Below are positions 43,693 through 53,034 of a stretch of 64,000 nt of DNA, one piece after another. Below the pieces are notes generated by a model. The model was not told where the DNA came from. It did not search any database and was given only the letters and a program-made list of their open reading frames with translations. How positions within the stretch are numbered: the stretch's first letter is position 1; each line of letters starts with the position of its first letter. The DNA lies in contig SEHB01000005.1 of NCBI GenBank assembly GCA_004143945.1, positions 147,081 through 211,080 of the forward strand. Reading direction: 5' to 3'. The position numbers and the translations under genes are program-made. The DNA is from Lysobacteraceae bacterium. GTDB taxonomy: Bacteria; Pseudomonadota; Gammaproteobacteria; Xanthomonadales; Rhodanobacteraceae.

Positions 43693-45429
43693 GTGCGACT
43701 CGTACTGACCGGCGGTGGCGCATCGCGCGGAATGGCGCTCGGTCGCGCTCGGCTCGAGCAACCCAGCCGCTTCCTCGTCGACGAACGGCCACTCGCCGAG
43801 GACGAAGTCGAAGCCGAAGTCGCCCGCCTGCAGCGCGCGTTGCTCGCCGCACGCGAGGAAATGCGCGTGCTGCGCGAAAAGCTGCACGGCACGATGGCGC
43901 GCGAGGTGGCCGAATTCATCGACGCGCACAGCCTGATGCTCGCCGACCGCGAGCTCACCACCGGCGTCTACGACCTGATCCGCAAGGGACGCTATCGCGC
44001 GAGCGCGGCGCTGAAGATCCAGCGCGACACGCTGGTCGCGATGTTCGAGGCGATGGACGATCCCTACCTGCGCAGCCGCAAGGAGGACGTCGAACACGTG
44101 ATCGCGCGCGTGCAGGCCGGCCTCGTGCGCGAATCCAGTCGCGAGGAGCGCCGGCTCGCCTCGCGCGTCGGGCAGGTCCTCGTCAGCGACACGGTCTCGC
44201 CATCTGAACTGATTCCGCTCGCCGAGCACGGCGTGCTCGGCGTGGTGCTGTCCTCCGGCAGCCAGGTCTCGCACAGCGCGATCCTCGCGCGCTCGCTGCA
44301 CCTGCCGATGATCGTCGCCGCGCACGAGGCGCTGTCCTCGATCCAGGACGACGACCTGATCCTCATCGACGGCGAGCTGGGCGAGGTCGTGGTGCATCCG
44401 ACCGCGGTCGACCTCTCGCGCTACCGCGCGTGGCAGCGCGAAACCGCGCAGAAGGGCAAGCGCCTCGCGTTGCTGCGCGACGCCGAGACGCTGACGCGCG
44501 ACGGCACGCCGATTGCGTTGCATGCGAACGCGGAATCCACCGGCGACGTCGCGCAGGCGCGCGCGCTCGGTGCCGCCGGCATCGGCCTCTATCGCACCGA
44601 GTTCCTGTTCCTGCAGCGGCGCGAACTGCCCGACGAGGACGAGCAGTTCCTCGCGTACCGCGACCTCGTGCTCGGCATGGGCGGCCTTCCGGTGACGATC
44701 CGCACGCTGGACCTCGGCGCCGACAAGGCCGACGCGAGCGGGCTCGTGCTCGACGACGAGGAAAATCCGGCGCTCGGCGTGCGCGGCGTGCGCCTGTCGC
44801 TGCGCCATCCGCAGCTGATGGCGACTCAGCTGCGCGCGATCCTGCGCGCGTCCGCCTACGGACCCGTGCGCATCCTCGTGCCGATGGTTTCGGCCGCCGC
44901 GGAGATGGCGACCGTGCGACGCATGCTCAACGAGTGCGCGCGCGACCTGCGCACCGCGGGCCACGAGATCGCCGACAATTTCGAGCTCGGCGCGATGATC
45001 GAGGTGCCCGCCGCCGCGATCGCGTTGCCGGGCATGATCCGCGCGCTCGACTTCATCTCGATCGGCACCAACGACCTCGTGCAATACACGCTCGCGGTCG
45101 ACCGCAACAACGACCAGCTCGCGAACCTCTACGATCCGCTGCATCCGGCGGTACTCAAGCTCCTCGCGCAGACGATCGCGACCGCGCGCCGCGCCGGTCG
45201 CCCGGTGGTGCTCTGCGGCGAGATGGCCGGCGACCGCCGCCATACCGCGCTGCTGCTCGCGCTCGGTCTCACCGACCTCAGCATGCACCCGGGCATGCTG
45301 CTCGAGATCCGCGAAACGATCCGCGGCCTCGACCTTCCCGCGCTGCGCGCGCACGCGAAGGCACTGCTGCGCGCACCGACGCGCGAGCGCATCGGGAAGG
45401 TGCTGGATAAAATGAGGGCTGAGGGCTGA
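43693..45429 (+). CDS. ptsI: Phosphoenolpyruvate-protein phosphotransferase (EI)
   Basis: LTGGGASRGMALGRA...GSQVSHSAILARSLHLPMIVAAHEAL...GIGLYRTEFLFL...TNDLVQYTLAVDRNN...VVLCGEMAGDRRHTALLLALG. Confidence 0.96.
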   Translation: MRLVLTGGGASRGMALGRARLEQPSRFLVDERPLAEDEVEAEVARLQRALLAAREEMRVLREKLHGTMAREVAEFIDAHSLMLADRELTTGVYDLIRKGRYRASAALKIQRDTLVAMFEAMDDPYLRSRKEDVEHVIARVQAGLVRESSREERRLASRVGQVLVSDTVSPSELIPLAEHGVLGVVLSSGSQVSHSAILARSLHLPMIVAAHEALSSIQDDDLILIDGELGEVVVHPTAVDLSRYRAWQRETAQKGKRLALLRDAETLTRDGTPIALHANAESTGDVAQARALGAAGIGLYRTEFLFLQRRELPDEDEQFLAYRDLVLGMGGLPVTIRTLDLGADKADASGLVLDDEENPALGVRGVRLSLRHPQLMATQLRAILRASAYGPVRILVPMVSAAAEMATVRRMLNECARDLRTAGHEIADNFELGAMIEVPAAAIALPGMIRALDFISIGTNDLVQYTLAVDRNNDQLANLYDPLHPAVLKLLAQTIATARRAGRPVVLCGEMAGDRRHTALLLALGLTDLSMHPGMLLEIRETIRGLDLPALRAHAKALLRAPTRERIGKVLDKMRAEG

Positions 45430-45572
45430 GGGCTGCGGACGACGCGCGATGGCGCTCACGGCTGCGGCGTCCGACCTTGTGGGAGGGGCTTCAGCCCCGA
45501 GCGCTCCGCGTTGGCTGCGCCATGACCTGCGCCATGACCGCCATCCCGGGCAACGTGGCATCATGCGCGCCC

Positions 45573-46532
45573 ATGAATGACCCCGCCCTCGCCGCCTGCA
45601 TCAATGACCGAGTGATCGCGAACGCGGACGCCCACGCCGCCGCGTTCGCACGTCGCGACCCGTTCCGCCATGTCGTCATCGACGGGTTCTTCACGCCCGA
45701 CTACGCCGATTCGCTGCTCGCGCAGTTCCCCGCGTTCGAGCGTGGCAATGCACGCAACGAGGCGGGCGAGCTGGGCGGCAAGTCCACGGTCGAGCGCATC
45801 CGCGGCCTGGGCACGCCCTGGGCGGCGCTCGATGATCTGGTTCGATCACAGGCCTTCCTCGCGTTGATCGGACGCCTGACCGGCATCGGCGACCTGCTCT
45901 ACGACCCGTACTACTTCGGCGGCGGCACGCATGAAAACCGCGAAGGCCAGGACCTCGATCCGCACGTCGATTTCAATCGCCATCCAGTCGAAGGCTGGCA
46001 TCGTCGCCTCAACCTCATCGTCTACCTCAACCACGAATGGGACGATGCCTGGGGCGGTTCGCTCGAGCTGCATTCCGATCCGCGCTCGCCCGATGATCGC
46101 ATCACGCGCGTGACGCCGCTGTTCAATCGAGCGGTGATCTTCGAGACCACCGAGTGGAGCTGGCACGGCTTCGACCGCATCGCGCTCCCGGCCGGGCGGC
46201 GCGAGCTTTCGCGCAGGTCGATCGCACTGTATTTCTACACGCGCGAGCGTCCCGAGGAAGAACTCGCGGGTACGCACTCCACCATCTACGTCGACCGCCC
46301 GTTGCCCGAACGCTTCCGTGCCGGCATGACGCTGGCCGAGGCGGATGTCGAGGAACTGCGCGTGCTGCTCGCGCGACGCGACCAGCACAACCAGCGCCTG
46401 TACCGCGACGTCTCGCGCATCACCTCGGAACTCGAACGCTCGCGTGACGCCCTCTACAGTGGCCTGTTCGGTCGCACGCGCTATTTCGCCGGGCTCGCCC
46501 GCCGCGCATTGCGGCGTCTGGGCGATCGGTGA
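45573..46532 (+). CDS. 2OG-Fe(II) oxygenase (prolyl-4-hydroxylase-like) with C-terminal extension
   Basis: LDPHVDFNRHPVEGWHRRLNLIVYLNHEWDDAWGGSLELHSDP...WSWHGFD...RRSIALYFYTRER: HxD...H and Arg ligands. Confidence 0.9.
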   Translation: MNDPALAACINDRVIANADAHAAAFARRDPFRHVVIDGFFTPDYADSLLAQFPAFERGNARNEAGELGGKSTVERIRGLGTPWAALDDLVRSQAFLALIGRLTGIGDLLYDPYYFGGGTHENREGQDLDPHVDFNRHPVEGWHRRLNLIVYLNHEWDDAWGGSLELHSDPRSPDDRITRVTPLFNRAVIFETTEWSWHGFDRIALPAGRRELSRRSIALYFYTRERPEEELAGTHSTIYVDRPLPERFRAGMTLAEADVEELRVLLARRDQHNQRLYRDVSRITSELERSRDALYSGLFGRTRYFAGLARRALRRLGDR

Positions 46533-46594
46533 CGCTGCGCGGCCTCTACCTCGGCGCCCCTGTCGTGCACGAACTGGACTGACGGACCAGGCAG

Positions 46595-47998
46595 GTGCTG
46601 TTCAATTCCGTCCACTTCGTCGTTTTCTTTCTCGTCGTCATCGCGCTGAACCAGGCGCTCAGGCGCTGGCCGGTCGCGCAGAAGTTGATGCTGCTGGCAG
46701 CCAGCTACTACTTCTACGGACAGTGGGAATGGCACTACCTGCTGCTCATCTGGTTCTCGACCATCGTCGACTACCTGATCGCCCTGCGGCTGCCACGCAC
46801 GGCACAACCGCGGCGGCTCGTGATCATCAGCGTGGTGGTCAACCTCGGCTTCCTCGCGATCTTCAAGTACGCGAACTGGCTGATCGATACCATCAACGTC
46901 GGCGCGGCGGCGGCAGGCAGCGCATGGCACCTGACACCGATCGACCTGCTGCTGCCGGTCGGCATCTCGTTCTACACGTTCCAGAGCCTGTCCTACACGA
47001 TCGACGTCTACCGCGGGGTGCTGCCTCCGCGGCGCAACCTGCTCGACTACGCACTCGCGGTCGCGTTCTTCCCGCAACTGGAAGCCGGGCCGATCGTCCG
47101 TGCGCGCGAGTTCCTGGCCGAACTCGACGGTGACCAGCGAATCGACTTCCGCGACGTCAAGTACGCGCTGGTACTGATCGCGCTCGGATACGCGAAGAAG
47201 CTCGTGTTCGCCGACAACCTCGCGCTGGTAGCCGACCCCGTGTTCGACGAACCCGCGGCCCACGGTTTCATCGATACGCTCATCGGGGTATATGCCTTCG
47301 CGTTCCAGATCTACTGCGACTTTTCCGGATACACCGATATCGCGATCGGCTGCGCACTCCTGCTCGGCATCCGATTCCCGAAGAACTTCGACTACCCCTA
47401 CTCAGCCGCCAGCCTGCAGGACTTCTGGCGGCGCTGGCACATGACGCTGTCGCGCTGGCTGCGCGATTACCTCTATATCGCCCTCGGCGGCAACCGCAAG
47501 GGCGAAGCGCGCACCTATGCCAACCTGATGCTGACCATGCTGCTCGGCGGGCTCTGGCATGGCGCAAGCTGGAACTTCGTGATCTGGGGCGGATTGCATG
47601 GCGGCTACCTCGCCTTCGAGCGCGCGCTGCTCGCGCGCCTGCGCTGGTGGAACGCGGCCGATCCGGCGATGCACGCATTGCGCGTGGCCGTGACGTTCCA
47701 CCTGGTCTGCCTCGCATGGGTGTTCTTTCGCGCGCGCGACTTCGGCAGCGCGTGGACGATGCTCGGCACGCTGGCGCGACCTTCGCTCGCGGGCTTCGAC
47801 ATCGGCACGCATGCGAATCTCGCGCTGCTCGTCGCCGGCCTGTTCGCGCTGCAGCAGCTCGGCGCGCGCCTGCACTACAAGGAGCGCATCGCCGAAGGCC
47901 GCGGCGTGCGGTTCGCGATGCTCCTTGCGGGTGCGATCGTCGCGATGATCTGGTTCGCGCCGACCACCACCGCCCCCTTCATCTACTTCCAGTTCTGA
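46595..47998 (+). CDS. MBOAT family O-acyltransferase (AlgI-like)
   Basis: GISFYTFQSLSYTIDVYRG...CDFSGYTDIAIGCALLLGIRFPKNFDYPYSAASLQDFWRRWHMTLSRWLRDYLYIALGGNRKG...GGLWHGASWNFVIWGGLHG. Confidence 0.95.
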   Translation: MLFNSVHFVVFFLVVIALNQALRRWPVAQKLMLLAASYYFYGQWEWHYLLLIWFSTIVDYLIALRLPRTAQPRRLVIISVVVNLGFLAIFKYANWLIDTINVGAAAAGSAWHLTPIDLLLPVGISFYTFQSLSYTIDVYRGVLPPRRNLLDYALAVAFFPQLEAGPIVRAREFLAELDGDQRIDFRDVKYALVLIALGYAKKLVFADNLALVADPVFDEPAAHGFIDTLIGVYAFAFQIYCDFSGYTDIAIGCALLLGIRFPKNFDYPYSAASLQDFWRRWHMTLSRWLRDYLYIALGGNRKGEARTYANLMLTMLLGGLWHGASWNFVIWGGLHGGYLAFERALLARLRWWNAADPAMHALRVAVTFHLVCLAWVFFRARDFGSAWTMLGTLARPSLAGFDIGTHANLALLVAGLFALQQLGARLHYKERIAEGRGVRFAMLLAGAIVAMIWFAPTTTAPFIYFQF

Positions 47999-48000
47999 CC

Positions 48001-49128
48001 ATGCTGCGCAAGCTGCTCGTGTTGTCCGCCCCGATCGCGCTGTTGCTGCTGCTCGAAGCCCTGTTTGCGGCAGGCGTGTGGGAGCCGCTGGCACAACCGG
48101 AAAGCCACGCGGGTACCAGCGTGCGCCTGAAGCGCGCACTCGGGGACCCCGCGCTCCCGCGACTGGACTACGTGACGCTCGGCAGCTCGCGGCCCGAATA
48201 CGGCCTCGACCACGCGCTCCTCGCGGCCAGCGCCCAAGAGGCGGGACTGGTCCATGCCGACCTCTCGATGCCCGGCGCGCACTGGACCACGATCGGCATC
48301 GTCGCGCGCTGGCTCGAGCGCCACCGGCCCGAAGTACGTGGCGGCATCATCGCGCTGTCGGTGCAGGACCTGCAGTACACGAACAACGGCAGCTACGAAC
48401 TCGGGATCCTGCAGCCTTTCCGTCGCGTCGATGACACGCCGTGGATCGCGGAACGGATACCCGTCAAACGCAACGACCTCGAAAGCTACGCGGTTTGGTC
48501 CGCGCTGTTCGGCTGGCGCGACGACATCCGCGAATTCGTGCGCGCGCCGCGCAGGCGCTTGGCGCGCCTCGAATGGTACGCGACGCAACGGCCGCCGCAC
48601 GGAATGCTGTTCGGCGGCCCCACCTCGACGGAGAACATGTGCGCGTTCGGCCTCGACTCGCTCGATGCCTGCGACCGCATCGACGCCTCGGGCGATGCGC
48701 GCCGCGACTCGCTTGCCCGCCAGTGCAGCGAACTGCGTTCGCTCGCCGCCAACCGCCTGGACTTCCGTACGGGCATGGCAGACGGGTCGCTGCCGGTCGT
48801 CATGTTGCGCTCGCGAGCCCTCGTGCGCGCACAGTTGCGGGACATGAAATGGAGCACTCCGCCGGTGGTCGTGCTCATGCCCATGCCGCCGATCTGGCAA
48901 CGCGACGTGCTCGGTCGCGGCCAACACCAGTGGGCACGGGCGGTCCTGCAGCCGCTGGTGGAAGAAGGAAGCATCCAGCTCGTCGACGCCACCGACTTCT
49001 TCTCGCGCGACACCGACGGCAGTTGCAGTGCCTTCTTCGATTTCTATCACCAGAACGCGGCCGGGCGCGATCGCTTGACGCGATGGCTTCTGCCGCAATT
49101 GAAGCAAATGTTGTATCAGGCACAATAG
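48001..49128 (+). CDS. Membrane-anchored SGNH/GDSL-like protein, probable O-acyltransferase partner (AlgJ/AlgX-like)
   Basis: N-terminal TM; YVTLGSSRPEYGLD (block I) and FFDFYHQNAAGRDRL (D..H block V); directly downstream of MBOAT. Confidence 0.75.
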   Translation: MLRKLLVLSAPIALLLLLEALFAAGVWEPLAQPESHAGTSVRLKRALGDPALPRLDYVTLGSSRPEYGLDHALLAASAQEAGLVHADLSMPGAHWTTIGIVARWLERHRPEVRGGIIALSVQDLQYTNNGSYELGILQPFRRVDDTPWIAERIPVKRNDLESYAVWSALFGWRDDIREFVRAPRRRLARLEWYATQRPPHGMLFGGPTSTENMCAFGLDSLDACDRIDASGDARRDSLARQCSELRSLAANRLDFRTGMADGSLPVVMLRSRALVRAQLRDMKWSTPPVVVLMPMPPIWQRDVLGRGQHQWARAVLQPLVEEGSIQLVDATDFFSRDTDGSCSAFFDFYHQNAAGRDRLTRWLLPQLKQMLYQAQ

Positions 49129-49167
49129 ACCTCTCCGGCCGCGCGCCGTGACAGGTTTCCCTGGCCG

Positions 49168-50319
49168 ATGAGTCCGCTCGCCGATCGCCTGATCCAATGG
49201 TTGCGCCCGTTCGCGCGGCAGCTGCCCGAGCGGGTCAAGCGGCGGCTGCGGCACCACTTGCGCCGGCGGTTCATCGATGGCGCGTCGGCTGGCCCTGTCC
49301 GCGCCCATGAGGTGTCTGTCGCGCGCGACGACGCCTACGAGGCGCGCGTCGCCGAGGAAACTCGGATCTTCGCCGGCCAGGCGGAGGTGCACGACCTCCC
49401 GCCGATCTTCCACTACTGGTCCAACGCCTGGCTGCGGCCGCAACTCGAATCCTTCGGGTTCTCGAATCCCGACCAGTTCTTCGCGCGATACCTCGCGGAT
49501 GCACACGAGGATGCACTCGCTGCCGGCCACCCGGCGCGCTTCGCGAGCCTCGGCTGCGGCAACTGCGACACCGAAGTGCGCGTCGCCCGCCTTCTGCTCG
49601 ATCGCGGCATCACCCGTTTCACGATCGATTGCGTCGACATCAACGACGCGATGCTCGAGCGCGGGCGGCGCATGGCCGAAGAGCACGGCGTGGGTGCGCA
49701 CATCGTGCCGGCGCGCGGAGATTTCAACGATTGGCGCCCTTCCGGCCAATACGACGCGGTCCTCGCGAACCAGAGCCTGCACCACGTCGTGAACCTGGAA
49801 GGCCTGTTTGCGGCGGTGGACGCCGCGCTCATGCCCGCTGGCCGGTTCGTGACGTCCGACATGATCGGCCGCAACGGACACATGCGCTGGCCGGAGGCCG
49901 TCGCGATCGTGCAGGAATTCTGGCAGGAGCTTCCTGCGTCCTACCGGCGCAACGTGCAACTTCACCGCAACGAACCGCGCTTCCTCGATTGGGACTGTTC
50001 GATCGCGGGCTTCGAAGGCGTGCGCGCGCAGGACATCCTGCCGCTATTGCTCGCGCGCTTCGACTTCGAGTTCTTCTTCGCCTACGGCAACGTCATCGAC
50101 CCGTTCATCGACCGGGGTTTCGGCCCGAATTTCGACGCCGAGGCGGCATGGGACCGCAGCTTCATCGATCGCGTGCATGCGCGCGATGAAACAGCCTTGT
50201 CGGCCGGCGAGGTCACGCCCACGCACATGCTCGCAGTGTTGCGACGCCGCCCGTGGAGCGGAACATGTGCGCATCGTCCGGGCTTGGCGCCGGAACGCTG
50301 CGTGCGCCGACCTGCCTGA
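49168..50319 (+). CDS. Class I SAM-dependent methyltransferase
   Basis: RFASLGCGNCDTEVRVARLLLDRGITRFTIDCVDINDAMLERGRRMAEEHGV...YDAVLANQSLHHVVNLEGLFAAVDAALMPAGRFVTSDMIGRNGH. Confidence 0.9.
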   Translation: MSPLADRLIQWLRPFARQLPERVKRRLRHHLRRRFIDGASAGPVRAHEVSVARDDAYEARVAEETRIFAGQAEVHDLPPIFHYWSNAWLRPQLESFGFSNPDQFFARYLADAHEDALAAGHPARFASLGCGNCDTEVRVARLLLDRGITRFTIDCVDINDAMLERGRRMAEEHGVGAHIVPARGDFNDWRPSGQYDAVLANQSLHHVVNLEGLFAAVDAALMPAGRFVTSDMIGRNGHMRWPEAVAIVQEFWQELPASYRRNVQLHRNEPRFLDWDCSIAGFEGVRAQDILPLLLARFDFEFFFAYGNVIDPFIDRGFGPNFDAEAAWDRSFIDRVHARDETALSAGEVTPTHMLAVLRRRPWSGTCAHRPGLAPERCVRRPA

Positions 50320-50332
50320 CCTGCTCGAATGC

Positions 50333-51142
50333 TCACCGCTCGCGCCGATACATCACCATCGCGAGCGGCGCGAAAACGAGCGTCAGCAGCGCGGCGGCGA
50401 CGAGCACCCAGACGATGTCGCCCGGAACGGGCTGGCCATGCATGAGTCCGCGTGCGGCACTGGTCAGGTGCGTGACGGGGTTCAGCGACACGACGGTCTG
50501 CATCCACCCCGGCATCGTCGCGGGATCGACGAAGATGTTGCTGACGAAGGTGAGCGGGAACAGGAACAGGAAGCTCGTCGTCATCACGGATTCCGGCGTG
50601 CGCACGAGCATGCCGACGATGATCCAGAGCCACGACACCGCCGACGTGAACACGAGCATCAGCGCGAGCGCGAGCAGCACGCCGAAGACGCCGCCCCCGG
50701 GCCGGAATCCGAGCAGGAAGCCGACCGTCAGCACCACGCACGCGGCGAGGCCGTAGCGCGTGAGGTCGCCGAGCAGCGCGCCCACGATCGGCGCGGGCTG
50801 CCAGATCGGCAGCGAACGGAAGCGGTCGTACAGTCCCTTGGTGATGTCGGTGTTGAGTCCGACGCCGGTGTAGACGGTCAGGAATACCATCGTCTGCACG
50901 ACGATGCCGGGCACGAGGAACTGCAGGTAGGCCGCGGGCGAGCCGGCCAGCGCACCGCCGAAGAGATACGTGAACATCAGCGTCGACATGATCGGGAACA
51001 CGACCACGTCGAACAGCTGGAACGGCACGTGCTTGATCTTGAGCATCGCGCGCCATGCGAGCGTGAGCACCGCGGACAGGCGGCCCGGCGGGGTGGGTCG
51101 CGCATCGCGCGAGATCACATCGTGCAGGCTGGACGTGCTCAT
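50333..51142 (-). CDS. ABC-2 type transporter permease (DrrB-like)
   Basis: [63 protein letters not shown]...[26 protein letters not shown]. Confidence 0.93.
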   Translation of the reverse strand: MSTSSLHDVISRDARPTPPGRLSAVLTLAWRAMLKIKHVPFQLFDVVVFPIMSTLMFTYLFGGALAGSPAAYLQFLVPGIVVQTMVFLTVYTGVGLNTDITKGLYDRFRSLPIWQPAPIVGALLGDLTRYGLAACVVLTVGFLLGFRPGGGVFGVLLALALMLVFTSAVSWLWIIVGMLVRTPESVMTTSFLFLFPLTFVSNIFVDPATMPGWMQTVVSLNPVTHLTSAARGLMHGQPVPGDIVWVLVAAALLTLVFAPLAMVMYRRER

Positions 51143-52101
51143 GCAGCTTCCTCCGTCTTGCGTGCCTCGGCCGCATGGCCGGTCAGTGCGAAGAACACGT
51201 CGTCGAGGCTCGGCTGCGCGAGGCTGAACTCGGCGATGCCGAGGCCGCGGGCCGCGAGCGCGGCGAGGGCCTGCGGCACGCGCTCCTCGTGCAGGATGCG
51301 CACGCTCAAGCTGCCGGGCTCCTCGCCATCGCTCGCCGTGCTGCCGAGCGCCTCCGCCAGCAACGCGCGCGCCTCTTCCGCGCGCGCCGCATCGACGAGC
51401 CGCAATTGCAGGCTGCGCCCGCCGACCGACTGCTTGAGTTCGCGGCTCGTGCCTTCGGCGATGACCTTGCCGTGCTCGATGACCGCGAGGCGGTCCGCGA
51501 GTCGATCGGCCTCCTCGAGGTACTGCGTCGTCAGCAGCACCGTCGTGCCCTCCGACGCGATCGCGCGCACGATGTCCCAGACCTGGCTGCGGCTGCGCGG
51601 ATCCAGGCCCGTCGTCGGCTCGTCGAGGAACAGCAGCTCGCTGCCGGTGACGAGGCTCGCGGCGATGTCGAGGCGGCGCCGCATGCCGCCCGAATAGGTG
51701 CGCACGAGGCGCTTGCCGGCCTCCGCCAGGTCGAATGCCGCGAGCAGGGCGAGTGCACGCTCGCGTGCGCCGCGCCACGAGAAGCCGAGCAGCCGCGCGA
51801 TCAGCACGAGGTTCTCCTGACCCGTGAGCTCCTCGTCGACCGAGGCGAACTGGCCATTGAGGCTCACGCGTGCTCGAATTGCATGCGGTTCGCCCACCAC
51901 ATCGTGACCGAGCACGCGCGCACTGCCGCCGTCGGGTCGCAGCAAGGTCGCGAGCATGCGCACGGTCGTGGTCTTGCCGGCACCGTTCGGACCGAGCAGC
52001 CCGAACACGCTGCCGCGCGGCACGACGAGGTCGATGCCGTCGACGGCGCGCACGTTTCCGAACAGTTTCACGAGGGCTCGGGTTTCGATCGCGTGGGTCA
52101 T
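51139..52101 (-). CDS. ABC transporter ATP-binding protein (DrrA-like)
   Basis: [36 protein letters not shown]...[42 protein letters not shown]. Confidence 0.95.
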   Translation of the reverse strand: MTHAIETRALVKLFGNVRAVDGIDLVVPRGSVFGLLGPNGAGKTTTVRMLATLLRPDGGSARVLGHDVVGEPHAIRARVSLNGQFASVDEELTGQENLVLIARLLGFSWRGARERALALLAAFDLAEAGKRLVRTYSGGMRRRLDIAASLVTGSELLFLDEPTTGLDPRSRSQVWDIVRAIASEGTTVLLTTQYLEEADRLADRLAVIEHGKVIAEGTSRELKQSVGGRSLQLRLVDAARAEEARALLAEALGSTASDGEEPGSLSVRILHEERVPQALAALAARGLGIAEFSLAQPSLDDVFFALTGHAAEARKTEEAA

Positions 52102-52218
52102 GCGTGTCCTTGTGTGTGCGATTCAGGGACGACGAACGGGGGCGCATCGTTTCGACGCCGCGTGATGCCGATCGTGACTTGAACTTGCCCTTACCGCGTG
52201 GGTGAAGAGCACGAGCTT

Positions 52219-52265
52219 CCCTCATCCGCCCCTGCGGGGCACCTTCTCCCGCGGGCGGGAGAAGG
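52219..52265. repeat. REP-like double hairpin (CCCTCATCCGCCCCTGCGGGGCACCTTCTCCCGC.GGCGGGAGAAGG family)
   Basis: Two adjacent stems gcccctgcggggc and cttctcccgcgggcgggagaag. Confidence 0.85.
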
Positions 52266-52286
52266 GAAAGCGCGGAGGAACAGCCA

Positions 52287-52997
52287 TCAACCCCGCGTGC
52301 GCTGCTCGCGCGCCGCCTGCTGTTCCGCGCTCGTCAACGCGACCTTGTCGCGCAGGTACACGGGCGCCACGGAGTCGGGCGATGAACCCCGCTGCGCGCG
52401 CGCGATCGGCAAGGCGAGCAATGCGACGTCGACCGCGAGCGGATAGGCGACGCCCTCCGCCCAGGCGGGTGGCACCGGCATTCGCGCCTGCAGTGCCGCA
52501 TGCCATGCCGCCCAGCCCGTGCCGATCACGTTCCAGCGTTCGGTCGGCGGCAGCACGAGCTGGTCCGCCGCGCCGACCCACTCGGCGCCGAGAGCCTCGA
52601 CCAGCCCGTCTGCCGTGCGCCGGAAAGAACCCGCGTAGATTTCGCCCATGCGCGCATCGATCGCGGCGAGGATCGCCGCACCGTTGTCGGGCGCCTGCAT
52701 CGCGAGTGCGGCGAGCGATGAGACCGGCACCAGCGGCAGGTCGAGCGCGAGCGCCAGGCCCTGCGCGGCCGACACCGCGAGTCGTACGCCGGTGAATGCG
52801 CCGGGGCCGACGCCGACCGCGATTGCATCGAGCGCGTGGCGACCGATGCCGGCTTCGGCCAGCACCTGTTCGCACATCGGCAGCAGCAATTCGGCATGCC
52901 GGCGCGGCGCGATCTCGCTGCGCGCGACGAGCGTGTCGCCGCTGGCCAGCGCGACCGAGCAGGCCTCGGTCGCAGTCTCGATCGCAAGCAGGTTCAT
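52287..52997 (-). CDS. tsaB: tRNA threonylcarbamoyladenosine biosynthesis protein TsaB
   Basis: MNLLAIETATEACSVALASGDTLVARSEIAPRRHAELLLPM...IAVGVGPGAFTGVRLAVSAAQGLALALDLPLVPVSSL. Confidence 0.96.
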   Translation of the reverse strand: MNLLAIETATEACSVALASGDTLVARSEIAPRRHAELLLPMCEQVLAEAGIGRHALDAIAVGVGPGAFTGVRLAVSAAQGLALALDLPLVPVSSLAALAMQAPDNGAAILAAIDARMGEIYAGSFRRTADGLVEALGAEWVGAADQLVLPPTERWNVIGTGWAAWHAALQARMPVPPAWAEGVAYPLAVDVALLALPIARAQRGSSPDSVAPVYLRDKVALTSAEQQAAREQRTRG

Positions 52998-53034
52998 GGG
53001 CCGATCTTACATGCGCCGGTTGCAGATGCGGCGA

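Noticed and set aside
43117-45564. 815-aa minus-strand ORF
   Set aside because: Antisense of HPr/EI genes, which have unambiguous motifs.
46595-49128. Alginate biosynthesis locus
   Set aside because: MBOAT/SGNH resemble AlgI/AlgJ, but no alg polymerase, epimerase or GDP-mannose genes are adjacent; only a generic O-acylation role is supportable.
50333-52101. Daunorubicin-type resistance or antibiotic gene cluster
   Set aside because: DrrA/DrrB-like ABC exporters are common and no biosynthetic genes are nearby; drug specificity cannot be inferred.
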